A program made the position numbers and the translations under genes. The notes below the pieces were generated by a model. That model ran no database searches. It worked only from the letters and a program-made list of their open reading frames with translations, and was not told where the DNA came from. From Ornithinibacillus contaminans (GTDB lineage Bacteria > Bacillota > Bacilli > Bacillales > Amphibacillaceae), in NCBI RefSeq assembly GCF_001038425.2, contig NZ_LDPV02000046.1, positions 62,001 through 126,000 of the forward strand: 64,000 nt of DNA. The letters are read 5' to 3'. Shown in pieces: positions 7,718 through 16,511 of the stretch. The stretch's first letter is position 1, and the number at the start of each line of letters is the position of its first letter.

Positions 7718-9553
7718 TTATGCTTGCTTTAAGTATTTATCAAGAAATTCTTTAATGGCACGGTAGCCAGTAATACGATTCTCTCTTTTTGAAAATCCGT
7801 GACCTTCGTCATCGAAAACAATATATTCCACTGGGACATTGTTTTTCTTAACTGCTACAACGATTTCATCTGATTCTTCTTTTAAGACACGTGGATCGTT
7901 TGCACCTTGTAGCACAATTAATGGTTTTTTGATGTTATCCGCATGAAAGAGTGGTGAGATGCTTCGAATGTATTCCGTATCAGTAAATGGATTACCGATT
8001 TTTTTATATAGTACGTCACGTATTGCTTCCCACCAAGCAGGCATGCTTTTTAACGTGCGTTCCCAATTGGACACGCCAAATATATCAACACCAACCTCAA
8101 ATGCATCAGGATGAAATGCTAAAGCTGCCAAAGTCATATACCCACCATAACTTCCACCAATAATACCTATTTTATCTTCATCAATTTTTCCAGTGTTTAT
8201 TAAGAATTTTTTCGCTTCTATACAATCTGATAAATCAACATCACCGTGCTTTAAGTCAGCTGCTTTAAAGAATGTTTTTCCATAACCTGAACTCCCTCGG
8301 CTATTAACCGCAATGACTGCATATCCGCTATTGACTAGGTATTGAAAAATCGGATTATACGTTGCCGTGGATTGTCCACCAGGCCCACCATGGACATAGA
8401 CGAGTGCGGGAGCTTTTTCACCCTTTGCAAGATGTGGTTCATAATAAATTGCTGGTATGGATAGACCGTCGAATGAAGGGTAGTTTACAACTTTTGCTTG
8501 TACTAGATCCTTTTGTTCTATTTCGGGATTCAATGTATTGGTAAGCTGCTGTAATTTTTGAGTGCTAAATGTATAGACATACAGGTTGGAAGGCGAATCC
8601 GAGCTATTTAGTAAAAAGACAATTTGTTCCTCGTTATGGGATAATTTAACACTATCAATTGCGCCTTCGGGTAGATTAGGGATTTCAATTTGTCTTCCTG
8701 TTTCTATATCCAGTAGTTTTAATTGAAATGCTGCATCATTGTTTACTACGTATAGAAGGTAAGAATAATTTGGTGAAAATTTAGCGCTAACAATATCCCA
8801 TGGTTCGATAGCAACAGTTTCCACAGACATAGTTGAAAGATGCATGCGTTTTAAGTGAAGAAATTCATTTTCTTCATCAGTTAGATAATACAAATACATA
8901 GAATCTTGACTGAATGTAAGGGGGACAAACTGAACATCTCCATCATGCTTGGATAGATGTATCGTTCCTGAATCAGGCGAATAGAGATACATGTCTGAAT
9001 TATTGGCTGTAATAGGTTTATGTAGGGCGATGAATTGTTTATTAGGTGAAATGGCGTTGATGTGATAGCCTTGGTCATTTTGGAATAATAAAGTTGGTGT
9101 AAATGTGTCAATATCCATTTCGTATACATCCATAAAACGATTATCGCGTTTGTTAGATTCATAGAAAAAGCTTTTTTTATCAATGCTCCAATCTGTGAAA
9201 GAAGCTTTCTCGTTTTCTTCTGGGGTTAGATCCCTTGACTGCCCACTTTCGTCCATTACATAAATATGAATAATTTCATTTCCACCCTTATCACTTTGAT
9301 ATAAAAAGCGATTATCATACGGAAAATAGGTAGTGGGAATGATACGGTCGGTAGTTGAATGCGTTAATTGTGTACGGTTACTGCCATCTAATTGCATCGA
9401 ATAGGCGTTATAGACGCCGGATTTGTCACTAGCGTATAAAATGGTTGAGTCATCATGTGAAATCGATACGGCAGCAAGACTTTCCGTGTTCATAAATTGC
9501 TCAATTGAGTACTTAGATAAAACATTGGGCTTACTACTAGCCTTTTTGGTCAT
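7718..9553 (-). CDS. S9 family peptidase (prolyl oligopeptidase type)
   Basis: 611 residues. The N-terminal ~350 residues form a beta-propeller-like region with repeated 'YASDKSG', 'YQSDKGG' and 'YESNKRD' blocks. The C-terminal alpha/beta hydrolase domain has HGGPGG, the nucleophile elbow GGSYGG (Ser near residue 465), Asp in GANDPRV and His in DEGHGF. It likely trims or hydrolyses acylated or proline-containing peptides in the cytoplasm; no signal peptide is seen. ATG 9553 is chosen because AAGAAGG lies 7 nt upstream on the minus strand, rather than the GTG at 9571. Confidence 0.88.
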   Translation of the reverse strand: MTKKASSKPNVLSKYSIEQFMNTESLAAVSISHDDSTILYASDKSGVYNAYSMQLDGSNRTQLTHSTTDRIIPTTYFPYDNRFLYQSDKGGNEIIHIYVMDESGQSRDLTPEENEKASFTDWSIDKKSFFYESNKRDNRFMDVYEMDIDTFTPTLLFQNDQGYHINAISPNKQFIALHKPITANNSDMYLYSPDSGTIHLSKHDGDVQFVPLTFSQDSMYLYYLTDEENEFLHLKRMHLSTMSVETVAIEPWDIVSAKFSPNYSYLLYVVNNDAAFQLKLLDIETGRQIEIPNLPEGAIDSVKLSHNEEQIVFLLNSSDSPSNLYVYTFSTQKLQQLTNTLNPEIEQKDLVQAKVVNYPSFDGLSIPAIYYEPHLAKGEKAPALVYVHGGPGGQSTATYNPIFQYLVNSGYAVIAVNSRGSSGYGKTFFKAADLKHGDVDLSDCIEAKKFLINTGKIDEDKIGIIGGSYGGYMTLAALAFHPDAFEVGVDIFGVSNWERTLKSMPAWWEAIRDVLYKKIGNPFTDTEYIRSISPLFHADNIKKPLIVLQGANDPRVLKEESDEIVVAVKKNNVPVEYIVFDDEGHGFSKRENRITGYRAIKEFLDKYLKQA

Positions 9554-9657
9554 TTGATTACCTTCTTTCACGTTGGATATCTATAAGTATTCTAGAAATA
9601 GGAGGCGATATCCTGTTGGAATAGAAAATAATTTCTTGGCGAGAATTAGGGAGGAAT

Positions 9658-9689
9658 AATTCGACAAAAACCGGGAAGTGACAGGCACC
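9658..9689 (+). repeat. Dispersed intergenic repeat, copy 2
   Basis: AATTCGACAAAAACCGGG then AAGTGACAGGCACC. It differs from copy 1 at only a few positions, including a GTG to AAG change that weakens the GGTG/CACC mini-hairpin. It lies just upstream of the DUF819 gene in the same orientation. Confidence 0.85.
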
Positions 9690-9707
9690 GCCCTTTTGCG
9701 CTATAAT
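9678..9707 (+). promoter_or_regulatory. Putative promoter using the repeat as -35 box
   Basis: GTGACA (9678-9683, inside repeat copy 2), 18-bp spacer, then a perfect TATAAT (9702-9707). The DUF819 gene starts 34 bp further on. The same GTGACA-N18-TATAAT geometry is found at 27504-27533 with another copy. Confidence 0.6.
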
Positions 9708-9740
9708 TTTATAATAATTTTAATTTTGGAGGTGTTGGGT

Positions 9741-10961
9741 TTGGTTTTTTCGGTGATTGGGGCTGATGATACATGGGTTCTTTGGGCTTTTTTGGCTGGA
9801 TGGGCCGGTGTGAGTATTTATTTGGAACAGAAATATGAATGGGCTTCTAAGGTTTCAGGAGCAATTATTGCGCTTGTAGGTGCGATGCTGCTTGCAAACT
9901 TTAATGTAATTCCCACAGATTCTCCTGTATATGACACGGTATGGGGTTATGTAGTTCCTCTAGCTATTCCGCTTTTATTATTCCAATCGAATATATTGAA
10001 AATCTGGAACGAGAGTGGAAGACTGTTAGTGATGTTTTTATTAAGCTCTATAGGTACAGTCGTTGGGGCTATTGTTGGGTTCTTCTTATTAAAAGACTAT
10101 ATTCCAGGTCTGGAAAAAGTAGCAGCGATGATGACAGGCTCGTATATTGGTGGAAGTGTAAATTTAGCTGCATTATCGGCTAGATTTGAAACGCCTGGTG
10201 AGTTAGTGTCGGCAACTGTTGTTGCTGATAATTTAATGATGGCACTATATTTCCTTGTGTTAATGGTTATTCCAACCGTAGCATTTTTCCGAAGACGGTT
10301 TAAGGCGCCACATGTTGAACAAGTGGAAAAGCATGAGCAAGATGGTGGGGAAAATCTAGCTGCGACCTATTGGAAAGGAAAAGAAATATCGTTAAAGGAT
10401 ATTGGCTTTGCAGTGGGATCTGCCTTTGTATTGGTGGCAATTTCCTTCAAACTAGCCGCACTATTTGACTCGATTATTCCATCTGGTGATGATATTAATT
10501 TTGTATGGAATGCATTAAATGGCATATTAGGTGATAACTATTTGATGCTCACTACTATTACCCTGGTCGCAGTAACGATTTTTTCACGTTTTTTTGAAAA
10601 GATTAACGGTGCACAGGAAATCGGTACATATCTTATCTATATTTTCTTTGTAGTTATCGGCGTTCCGGCTTCACTTCCAATTATTTTACAAAATGCACCA
10701 TTATTATTTGTATTGGTATTCATCATGGTTGCACTTAATATGATTATTTCCTTCGTATTTGGGAAATTGTTTAAATTCAATCTGGAAGAAATTATTCTTG
10801 CAAGTAACGCTAATATTGGTGGACCGACAACGGCAGCAGCTATGGCTATTTCTAAAGGGTGGACGAAACTAGTAGCACCCGTATTAATTGTTGGAACGCT
10901 TGGCTATGTTATCGGGAATTATATTGGCGCGGCAATTGGCTATTGGTTTGGTTTATACTAA
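9741..10961 (+). CDS. DUF819 family membrane protein (YjcL-like)
   Basis: 406 residues with about 10-12 hydrophobic segments and two related halves. Glycine-rich motifs (TGSYIGGSVNL; SNANIGGPTTAAAMA) match the DUF819 family, of which B. subtilis YjcL is a member; its substrate is unknown. TTG 9741 is chosen because GGAGGT (9728-9733) sits 7-8 nt upstream. The longest open frame would begin at GTG 9678, inside the repeat and upstream of the -10 box, so those 21 residues are probably not translated. Confidence 0.85.
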   Translation: MVFSVIGADDTWVLWAFLAGWAGVSIYLEQKYEWASKVSGAIIALVGAMLLANFNVIPTDSPVYDTVWGYVVPLAIPLLLFQSNILKIWNESGRLLVMFLLSSIGTVVGAIVGFFLLKDYIPGLEKVAAMMTGSYIGGSVNLAALSARFETPGELVSATVVADNLMMALYFLVLMVIPTVAFFRRRFKAPHVEQVEKHEQDGGENLAATYWKGKEISLKDIGFAVGSAFVLVAISFKLAALFDSIIPSGDDINFVWNALNGILGDNYLMLTTITLVAVTIFSRFFEKINGAQEIGTYLIYIFFVVIGVPASLPIILQNAPLLFVLVFIMVALNMIISFVFGKLFKFNLEEIILASNANIGGPTTAAAMAISKGWTKLVAPVLIVGTLGYVIGNYIGAAIGYWFGLY

Positions 10962-10968
10962 TGATTTG

Positions 10969-11001
10969 GACTCAGATATTGGCGTATTCTGAGTCTTTTT
11001 T
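10969..11001 (+). terminator. Rho-independent terminator
   Basis: Stem GACTCAGA / TCTGAGTC followed by TTTTTT, ending the DUF819 unit. Confidence 0.88.
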
Positions 11002-11040
11002 GTTGGAAAAAATTACTTGCTTAATCGACAAAAAAAGAAA

Positions 11041-11069
11041 TTGACATGTAAGGGTATATCCTTTAGTAT
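11041..11069 (+). promoter_or_regulatory. SigA-type promoter of the polyamine operon
   Basis: Perfect -35 TTGACA (11041-11046), 17-bp spacer, -10 TAGTAT (11064-11069). Transcription would begin near 11076, giving a ~235-nt untranslated leader before metK. Confidence 0.8.
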
Positions 11070-11097
11070 TAATCCCAGCATAATAAAAGTCTATCTT

Positions 11098-11269
11098 ATT
11101 AATAGCCGCTGAGACGAGGGGTCGAAGATGCGGTGGCAAGCCAGTTTGGTTCAAGTGAATCAAATATGGGGCCCAACCTGAGCGCAAAACAATATGTTTT
11201 GTGAACAATAAGAGGATAAGCTGCGGATATTAATCAAAGCTTTCCTTAGGTTGTAGGAGAGCTTTTTTT
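11098..11269 (+). promoter_or_regulatory. Structured leader RNA with terminator, upstream of metK-spe
   Basis: A closing stem pairs ATTAATAGCCGC (11098-11109) with GCGGATATTAAT (11223-11234), one mismatch. Inside it are two hairpins: TTTGGTTC/GAATCAAA (11145-11164) and CGCAAAACA/TGTTTTGTG (11183-11203). A second GCGG (11130-11133) can compete for the CCGC of the closing stem. Immediately downstream, AAAGCTTTCCT / AGGAGAGCTTT plus seven Ts (11236-11269) forms an intrinsic terminator. This is the architecture of a riboswitch or other attenuator. I do not see the S-box, T-box, lysine, TPP, cobalamin or SMK consensus. Possible ligands, by gene context only, are SAM, arginine or a polyamine. Confidence 0.65.
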
Positions 11270-11309
11270 GTGCCTGAAAATTACATTTTTATGGTAGGAG
11301 TGGTTAATA

Positions 11310-12497
11310 TTGGCAGAAAAACTTTTATTCACGTCGGAATCTGTATCAGAAGGGCATCCAGATAAAATCGCAGATCAAATCTCAGATGCTGTTCTTGATG
11401 CTGCACTACAGGAGGATCCTTTTTCTCGGGTTGCTTGTGAAGTATTTACAACAACCAATACAGTAATTGTTGGTGGTGAAATTACCACAAGAGCTAATTT
11501 GAATATCGAAAAAATTGCCCGAGATACGTTACTAGAAATCGGATATATGGATGATCGTTTCGGAATTGATGGTAGCACTTGTGATGTTCACGTACTTGTC
11601 CACACCCAATCACCAGACATTGCGATGGGTGTTGATACATCTAGTGATACAAAAGAAATTGGTGCTGGTGATCAAGGAATCATGTTTGGATTCGCAACGA
11701 ATGAAACAGAGTCATTCATGCCACTAGCGATTGAAATGGCTCATACACTAGTAAAACGTGCATCAATTTTACGAAAAAATGGTGAATTCAAATGGGCTCG
11801 TCCAGATATGAAATCACAAGTAACAATCGATTATACAGTTTCAAATCAGCCTAAAATTGATACGGTCTTAATGTCCATTCAGCATGATGAGGATTTTGAT
11901 AAAGAAAGCTTTGAAACGTATGTTATGGAGACAATTATTAAGCAAACAGCACGTGAATTTAACCTTAATGAAAACTTCCGTATATTGATTAATCCTACTG
12001 GACGTTTTGTTGTAGGAGGACCACATGGTGATGCGGGATTAACTGGTCGTAAAATCATTGTAGACACGTACGGCGGTGCTGCAAAGCATGGTGGAGGAGC
12101 GTTCTCTGGAAAGGATTGTACGAAGGTAGACCGTTCTGCAGCCTATGCAGCACGTTATGTGGCCAAAAACATCGTTGCTGCTGGAATCGCTGAAAAGTGT
12201 GAAATTCAGTTGTCATATGCCATTGGAGTAAGTGAACCAATTAGTATTGCACTGGATACATTTGGAACGGAAAAGGTTACACATGAACAATTATTACAAG
12301 CGATTCGAAAAGTGTTTGATTTAACACCAGCTGGTATTATAACCATGCTAGATTTACGGAGACCACAATATAAACAGGTAGCGGCTTACGGTCATTTTGG
12401 AAGAAGTGATCTTGATATACCTTGGGAAAGAACGGATAAAGTGGAGGAATTACAACAAGCTGTTGAACTTTTTGAACTTGCTGGAGTTGGCAGATGA
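11310..12497 (+). CDS. metK: S-adenosylmethionine synthetase
   Basis: 395 residues, the full family length. It makes SAM from methionine and ATP in the cytoplasm. ATP-site motif [13 protein letters not shown] near the N-terminus, [10 protein letters not shown] in the middle and [16 protein letters not shown] are present. The last has Cys where most family members, from memory, have Pro (SGKDPTKVDRS). TTG 11310 follows AGGAG by 9 nt. It heads an operon that consumes SAM for spermidine, and the next gene overlaps it by 4 nt. It may be a polyamine-dedicated second metK; the window cannot show whether another copy exists. Confidence 0.93.
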   Translation: MAEKLLFTSESVSEGHPDKIADQISDAVLDAALQEDPFSRVACEVFTTTNTVIVGGEITTRANLNIEKIARDTLLEIGYMDDRFGIDGSTCDVHVLVHTQSPDIAMGVDTSSDTKEIGAGDQGIMFGFATNETESFMPLAIEMAHTLVKRASILRKNGEFKWARPDMKSQVTIDYTVSNQPKIDTVLMSIQHDEDFDKESFETYVMETIIKQTAREFNLNENFRILINPTGRFVVGGPHGDAGLTGRKIIVDTYGGAAKHGGGAFSGKDCTKVDRSAAYAARYVAKNIVAAGIAEKCEIQLSYAIGVSEPISIALDTFGTEKVTHEQLLQAIRKVFDLTPAGIITMLDLRRPQYKQVAAYGHFGRSDLDIPWERTDKVEELQQAVELFELAGVGR

Positions 12498-13993
12498 TGA
12501 ATAGCATAAAGGAACTTGCCGGGAAAAGAGATTTACTGTTAAACCAGGATAAGATGCCTTTATTCGACGCATTGGTTCAATATGCCAAACAGGATGTCAC
12601 GCCTTTTGATGTGCCTGGTCATAAAATGGGTTCTACGATGACCCCGTTAAAACAGGTTCTTGGAGAGATGACTCTTCGGATGGATGTAAATTCTATGAAG
12701 GAGCTTGATTTACTAAGTCATCCACAATCTGTTATTAAAGAGGCGCAGGAATTAGCAGCAGCTGCATTTGGTGCAGACCATGCTTATTTCCTCGTAAATG
12801 GTACGACAGTTGGTATCCAAGCCATGATTATGGCTGTTTGTAAGCCAGGTGATACCTTATTAGTGCCACGAAACGGGCATAAGTCTGTCATGGACGGGAT
12901 TATATTAAGTGGGGCAAGACCAGTTTTTATACAGCCTGAGGTGGATTATCATTTCGGTATATCACATGGAGTTTCGATTGGAAGTGTGGAAAGAGCAATC
13001 CAAGAGCATCCAGAAGCAAAGGCTCTATTGATTACGTACCCAACTTATTTTGGTTCAATGAGTGATTTACAAGCAATCTGTCAGCTTGCACATGCTAACG
13101 ATGTGACGGTCATTGTAGATAGTGCCCATGGCGCACATTTACCCTTTATGTCAGACGATATGATCGACCCAATTTCTGCAGGAGCAGATGCGGTAACCAT
13201 TAGTATGCATAAGACAGGTGGATCGTTAACACAAAGCTCGATTCTATTGGTAAAAGAAGAGCGAGTTGCACCAGAAGCAATTCAAAAGCTACTTAGCATG
13301 TTACAAACGACTAGTGCTAATTATTTGCTAATGAGTTCACTAGATGTTGCGAGAAGAGAATTAGTTATGAATGGTTCTGAACGATTGCATCAATTAAGAC
13401 CAACCATTGATGCAGCGATCGCAGAACTAGAGACGAACTCTCGTTATGAAGTATTAAAGCCAGATTATGTGACGAAGCATTTTCAGCAATCCTATGACTG
13501 GACGAAATTAGTTATTCGAGTAAATGGGATTGGTTTAACAGGATTTGACGTATACACGATGTTAAAGGAATCTTATGGTATTCAGATGGAACTAGCGGAA
13601 GGATATGTCGTCATGGCTGTTATCTCAAACGCTGATACAGCGGAATCAATAGGGAAACTAGTCAATGCGTTACAAGATATTGAGAGACGGTTTGGTCAAC
13701 AAAACGTTATCATGTCTACTAATGTAACAGCCGATCAAGTAAATCAATTGGTAATTAGTCCTAGAGAAGCATTTTATGCTGAGCAAGAGTCGGTATTTAT
13801 TGATGATGCGATAGGTAGAATTAGTGCGGATACACTTATGATTTATCCGCCTGGTATCCCGCTTGTGATTCCAGGAGAATTAATTTCCGAGGAAGTTGTC
13901 CAGCAGTATCATTATTATCGTGAAACATTAGGGGAAGTTTTGATCGAAGCGAAAGAAGCAAACCATATAACCGTTGTAAAGGAGAATGCGTAA
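12494..13993 (+). CDS. speA: Arg/Lys/Orn decarboxylase, PLP fold type I (probable arginine decarboxylase)
   Basis: 499 residues, the short Bacillus-type decarboxylase. The PLP lysine lies in SMHKTGGS (about residue 239), preceded by the cofactor-binding DSAHGAH. Substrate is inferred from context: agmatinase is in the same operon, so arginine to agmatine is the likely reaction. It starts at ATG 12494 (overlap ATGA with metK); ATG 12497 is an alternative. The stop is 1 nt before the speD start. Confidence 0.85.
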   Translation: MMNSIKELAGKRDLLLNQDKMPLFDALVQYAKQDVTPFDVPGHKMGSTMTPLKQVLGEMTLRMDVNSMKELDLLSHPQSVIKEAQELAAAAFGADHAYFLVNGTTVGIQAMIMAVCKPGDTLLVPRNGHKSVMDGIILSGARPVFIQPEVDYHFGISHGVSIGSVERAIQEHPEAKALLITYPTYFGSMSDLQAICQLAHANDVTVIVDSAHGAHLPFMSDDMIDPISAGADAVTISMHKTGGSLTQSSILLVKEERVAPEAIQKLLSMLQTTSANYLLMSSLDVARRELVMNGSERLHQLRPTIDAAIAELETNSRYEVLKPDYVTKHFQQSYDWTKLVIRVNGIGLTGFDVYTMLKESYGIQMELAEGYVVMAVISNADTAESIGKLVNALQDIERRFGQQNVIMSTNVTADQVNQLVISPREAFYAEQESVFIDDAIGRISADTLMIYPPGIPLVIPGELISEEVVQQYHYYRETLGEVLIEAKEANHITVVKENA

Positions 13994-13994
13994 A

Positions 13995-14426
13995 ATGGGC
14001 ATTGAATTATCGACATTAGGAAGACATGTATTAATAGAGTTTTACGGTTGTCCAAGTGAGATTATTGAGAACAACAAGTTGATTGAAAAATTTATGAATG
14101 AAGCAGCAGATTATTCGGGAGCAACAATTGTTGAATCGGTGTTCCATCACTTCAATCCATATGGGGTTTCTGGAGCGGTGATTATAGCTGAATCCCATCT
14201 AACGATCCATACGTGGCCAGAATATGGTTATGCTTCTGTGGATGTCTACACATGTGGCGATTCTGTTAGCCCTTGGAAGGCTGCTGATTACCTGGGTGAA
14301 AAACTACAGGCGAAGAAAACAGAATCCTTTGAGGTACCACGTGGCATGGTTGATAAAATTAAACAATTTGCAGAGCGTGATATCCGAGAGGTACAAGTAA
14401 AACCCATGTTAGAAGGAGTCAAATAA
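13995..14426 (+). CDS. speD: S-adenosylmethionine decarboxylase proenzyme
   Basis: 143 residues. It is a pyruvoyl enzyme of the short prokaryotic class that self-cleaves between Glu and Ser in the motif AESHLTIHTWPE (Ser about residue 66); the motif is intact. It makes decarboxylated SAM, the aminopropyl donor for spermidine. ATG 13995 is chosen over 13986 because the AAAGGAG at 13978-13984 is only 1 nt from the latter and 10 nt from the former. The stop overlaps the speE start by 1 nt. Confidence 0.92.
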   Translation: MGIELSTLGRHVLIEFYGCPSEIIENNKLIEKFMNEAADYSGATIVESVFHHFNPYGVSGAVIIAESHLTIHTWPEYGYASVDVYTCGDSVSPWKAADYLGEKLQAKKTESFEVPRGMVDKIKQFAERDIREVQVKPMLEGVK

Positions 14427-15280
14427 TGAACTGGTATACAGAGCAATGGAGTAAGAATTGTAAATTTTCAATTGCCTATGATAAGGCATTATATAGCGAG
14501 AAAAGTCCGTTCCAGCAAATTGATTTTTATCAAGGGGAAGAGTTTGGTACCTTTTTTACATTAGACGGTTTAATGATGGTAAATGAGAAGGATGAATTTA
14601 TTTATCATGATATGATTACTCATCCAGCATTTGCGACAAATCCGAACATCAAAAAAGTATTAATTATTGGTGGTGGTGATGGTGGTACGGCACGTGAAGT
14701 ATTGCGCTATCCATCAGTTGAAGAGGTTGTCATGGTAGAAATTGATGAGCGGGTCTTCCGTTTGTGCCAGGAATATTTACCGGTTACGGCAAAAGGTGTG
14801 GAAGAGGATTCTCGCATGAAGCTTCTGTTTGAAGATGGATTAGCGTATGTGAAGAATGCACCAGATGCATCCTTTGACTTAATTTTAGTAGACTCTACCG
14901 ATCCGGTTTCAGTCGGAGAAGGATTGTTTACGACTGCTTTTTACCAGGAGTGTTATCGGGTGTTAAATAAGGATGGTATCTTGATTAACCAGCATGAGTC
15001 TCCATACTTTGCAGAGTATGCTTCCAATATGAAAAAAGCTCACAAGAAGATTAAAGATATTTTTCCGATTACCAATGTGTATCAATACCATATGCCAACC
15101 TATCCATCTGGACATTGGCTGTTCGGTTTTGCATCGAAAACTTTTGATCCAATTAACGATTTAAAGGTGGATGCATGGAAAGAGTTTGGTTTAAAAACGA
15201 AATACTATAACACTGATTTACATGTTGGCGCGTTTGGGTTGCCGAATTACGTGAAGGAGGCACTAGAACGTGGGGAATAA
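14426..15280 (+). CDS. speE: Spermidine synthase
   Basis: 284 residues. It transfers aminopropyl from decarboxylated SAM to putrescine. The Rossmann-like nucleotide loop GGGDGGTARE (about residues 81-90) and the catalytic-region motif DSTDPVSVGE are visible, as is the N-terminal tetramer/beta-strand region with the YQ...FDGLMM pattern. RBS AGAAGGAG precedes ATG 14426. Its 3' end overlaps the agmatinase start by 11 nt, so the operon is translationally coupled. Confidence 0.93.
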   Translation: MNWYTEQWSKNCKFSIAYDKALYSEKSPFQQIDFYQGEEFGTFFTLDGLMMVNEKDEFIYHDMITHPAFATNPNIKKVLIIGGGDGGTAREVLRYPSVEEVVMVEIDERVFRLCQEYLPVTAKGVEEDSRMKLLFEDGLAYVKNAPDASFDLILVDSTDPVSVGEGLFTTAFYQECYRVLNKDGILINQHESPYFAEYASNMKKAHKKIKDIFPITNVYQYHMPTYPSGHWLFGFASKTFDPINDLKVDAWKEFGLKTKYYNTDLHVGAFGLPNYVKEALERGE

Positions 15281-16130
15281 AGCCTTAAACATTAGCACTT
15301 TTATTGGTTGTGAAAAGTCTTACGAGGAAGCGGATATTGTCCTGTTTGGAATACCATTTGACGGGACAACGAGCTTTCGTCCAGGTACTCGCTTTGCGAT
15401 GCAAGCCATTCGAACGGATTCGTTTGGGCTAGAGACCTATTCTCCTTATCTTGATAAGGATTTAGAAGACGTATCGGTTTTTGATGGTGGAGATTTAGAG
15501 TTACCTTTTGGAAATACGAAAAAAATACTTGATGAGATCCATGCCTATACACAAGGAGTTCTTCGGGATGGGAAAAAGTTTGTGATGGTGGGAGGAGAAC
15601 ACTTAGTTAGCTTACCAACCATTAAAGCAGCTTATGAAAAGTATCCGAACCTACATGTCATTCATATCGATGCACACACTGATTTACGGGATGACTATTT
15701 AGGGGAAAAACTTTCCCATGCATCAGTTATTCGCCGCTGTCATGATTTTCTAGGAGACGGTCGTATCTTTCAATTTGGCATTCGTTCTGGTATGAAGGAA
15801 GAATTTGAATGGGCGAAGGAGCATACGTATTTAGAACGTTTTTCATTGGAGACGTTAAAGGAAAAAGTCCTTGCATTGAAGGATGTTCCTGTCTATGTAA
15901 CTATGGACTTGGATGTATTGGATCCAGGCGTATTTCCTGGCACAGGAACGCCTGAACCAGGTGGAATTACGTACCGTGAACTGTTAGAAGCTATTGGTTC
16001 GCTACAATCACTTAATCAAATCGTAGCGGCAGATATAGTGGAATTATCCCCGCCATATGATCCATCAGGAGCTTCAACAGCCATGGCATGTAAAACTGTA
16101 CGAGAAATGCTTTTAACATTAGTAGATTAG
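15270..16130 (+). CDS. speB: Agmatinase
   Basis: 286 residues, ureohydrolase family. All three metal-binding motifs are present: GGEHL, HIDAHTDLRD, and MDLDVLDPG. It hydrolyses agmatine to putrescine and urea, closing the arginine-agmatine-putrescine-spermidine route encoded by this operon. GTG 15270 follows AAGGAGG by 9 nt. It is the last gene before a strong terminator. Confidence 0.93.
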   Translation: MGNKALNISTFIGCEKSYEEADIVLFGIPFDGTTSFRPGTRFAMQAIRTDSFGLETYSPYLDKDLEDVSVFDGGDLELPFGNTKKILDEIHAYTQGVLRDGKKFVMVGGEHLVSLPTIKAAYEKYPNLHVIHIDAHTDLRDDYLGEKLSHASVIRRCHDFLGDGRIFQFGIRSGMKEEFEWAKEHTYLERFSLETLKEKVLALKDVPVYVTMDLDVLDPGVFPGTGTPEPGGITYRELLEAIGSLQSLNQIVAADIVELSPPYDPSGASTAMACKTVREMLLTLVD

Positions 16131-16152
16131 TATTATATAACTTTAGGAAATG

Positions 16153-16180
16153 CACCGCTTAGGCGGTGTGTTTTTTTTTA
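16153..16180 (+). terminator. Terminator of the metK-spe operon
   Basis: Stem CACCGC / GCGGTG with a TTAG loop and a run of nine Ts. Confidence 0.92.
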
Positions 16181-16194
16181 TGGCGTTAAGTTGC

Positions 16195-16372
16195 TGTATT
16201 GCGGTGTAATAGACAAATAATTGTTTCTAAATGATGGAATTGTCAAATAGGGATGTGCTAATAGACAATCTCAGTGTTTGTTTATATGGAATGTCCAATA
16301 GCTGCGTTCTAATGGACAAAAGGCAGTAACTAATCGTAGATAGTGTCCTATTGCATTCATCTAATGGACAAA
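16195..16372. repeat. 52-bp tandem hairpin repeat, about 3.5 units
   Basis: TAATAGACAA or TAATGGACAA recurs at 16207, 16259, 16310 and 16362, a period of 51-52 bp. In the last three units the motif is preceded by its partner TTGTC or TGTCC (16240, 16292, 16344), so each unit forms a short hairpin (for example TGTCCAATAG...CTAATGGACA). The spacing sequence diverges between units. It fills most of the 380-bp gap between the polyamine operon and the acetyltransferase; no gene is seen in that gap. Confidence 0.75.
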
Positions 16373-16511
16373 AACTTATATTAAGTTAGTTGAAAAGGTG
16401 TTTAGTGGATTTAAAGGCAAGATTTTGTATGGAAAATTCTGATACAAAAATGTGAAACTTGTGTTACTATGGTAATTATTAGAAAAAATAGATAGATCGG
16501 TAGGGGATACA

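Noticed and set aside
11098-11269. S-box or T-box leader for metK
   Set aside because: The S-box core (GAGGGA, GGCCC, CCGGCAACC) and the T-box motif (TGGNACCGCG) are absent, although a metK leader made these the first candidates.
16195-16372. Possible CRISPR array
   Set aside because: Only about 3.5 units, diverged repeat arms within each unit, no conserved repeat/unique spacer alternation and no cas genes.
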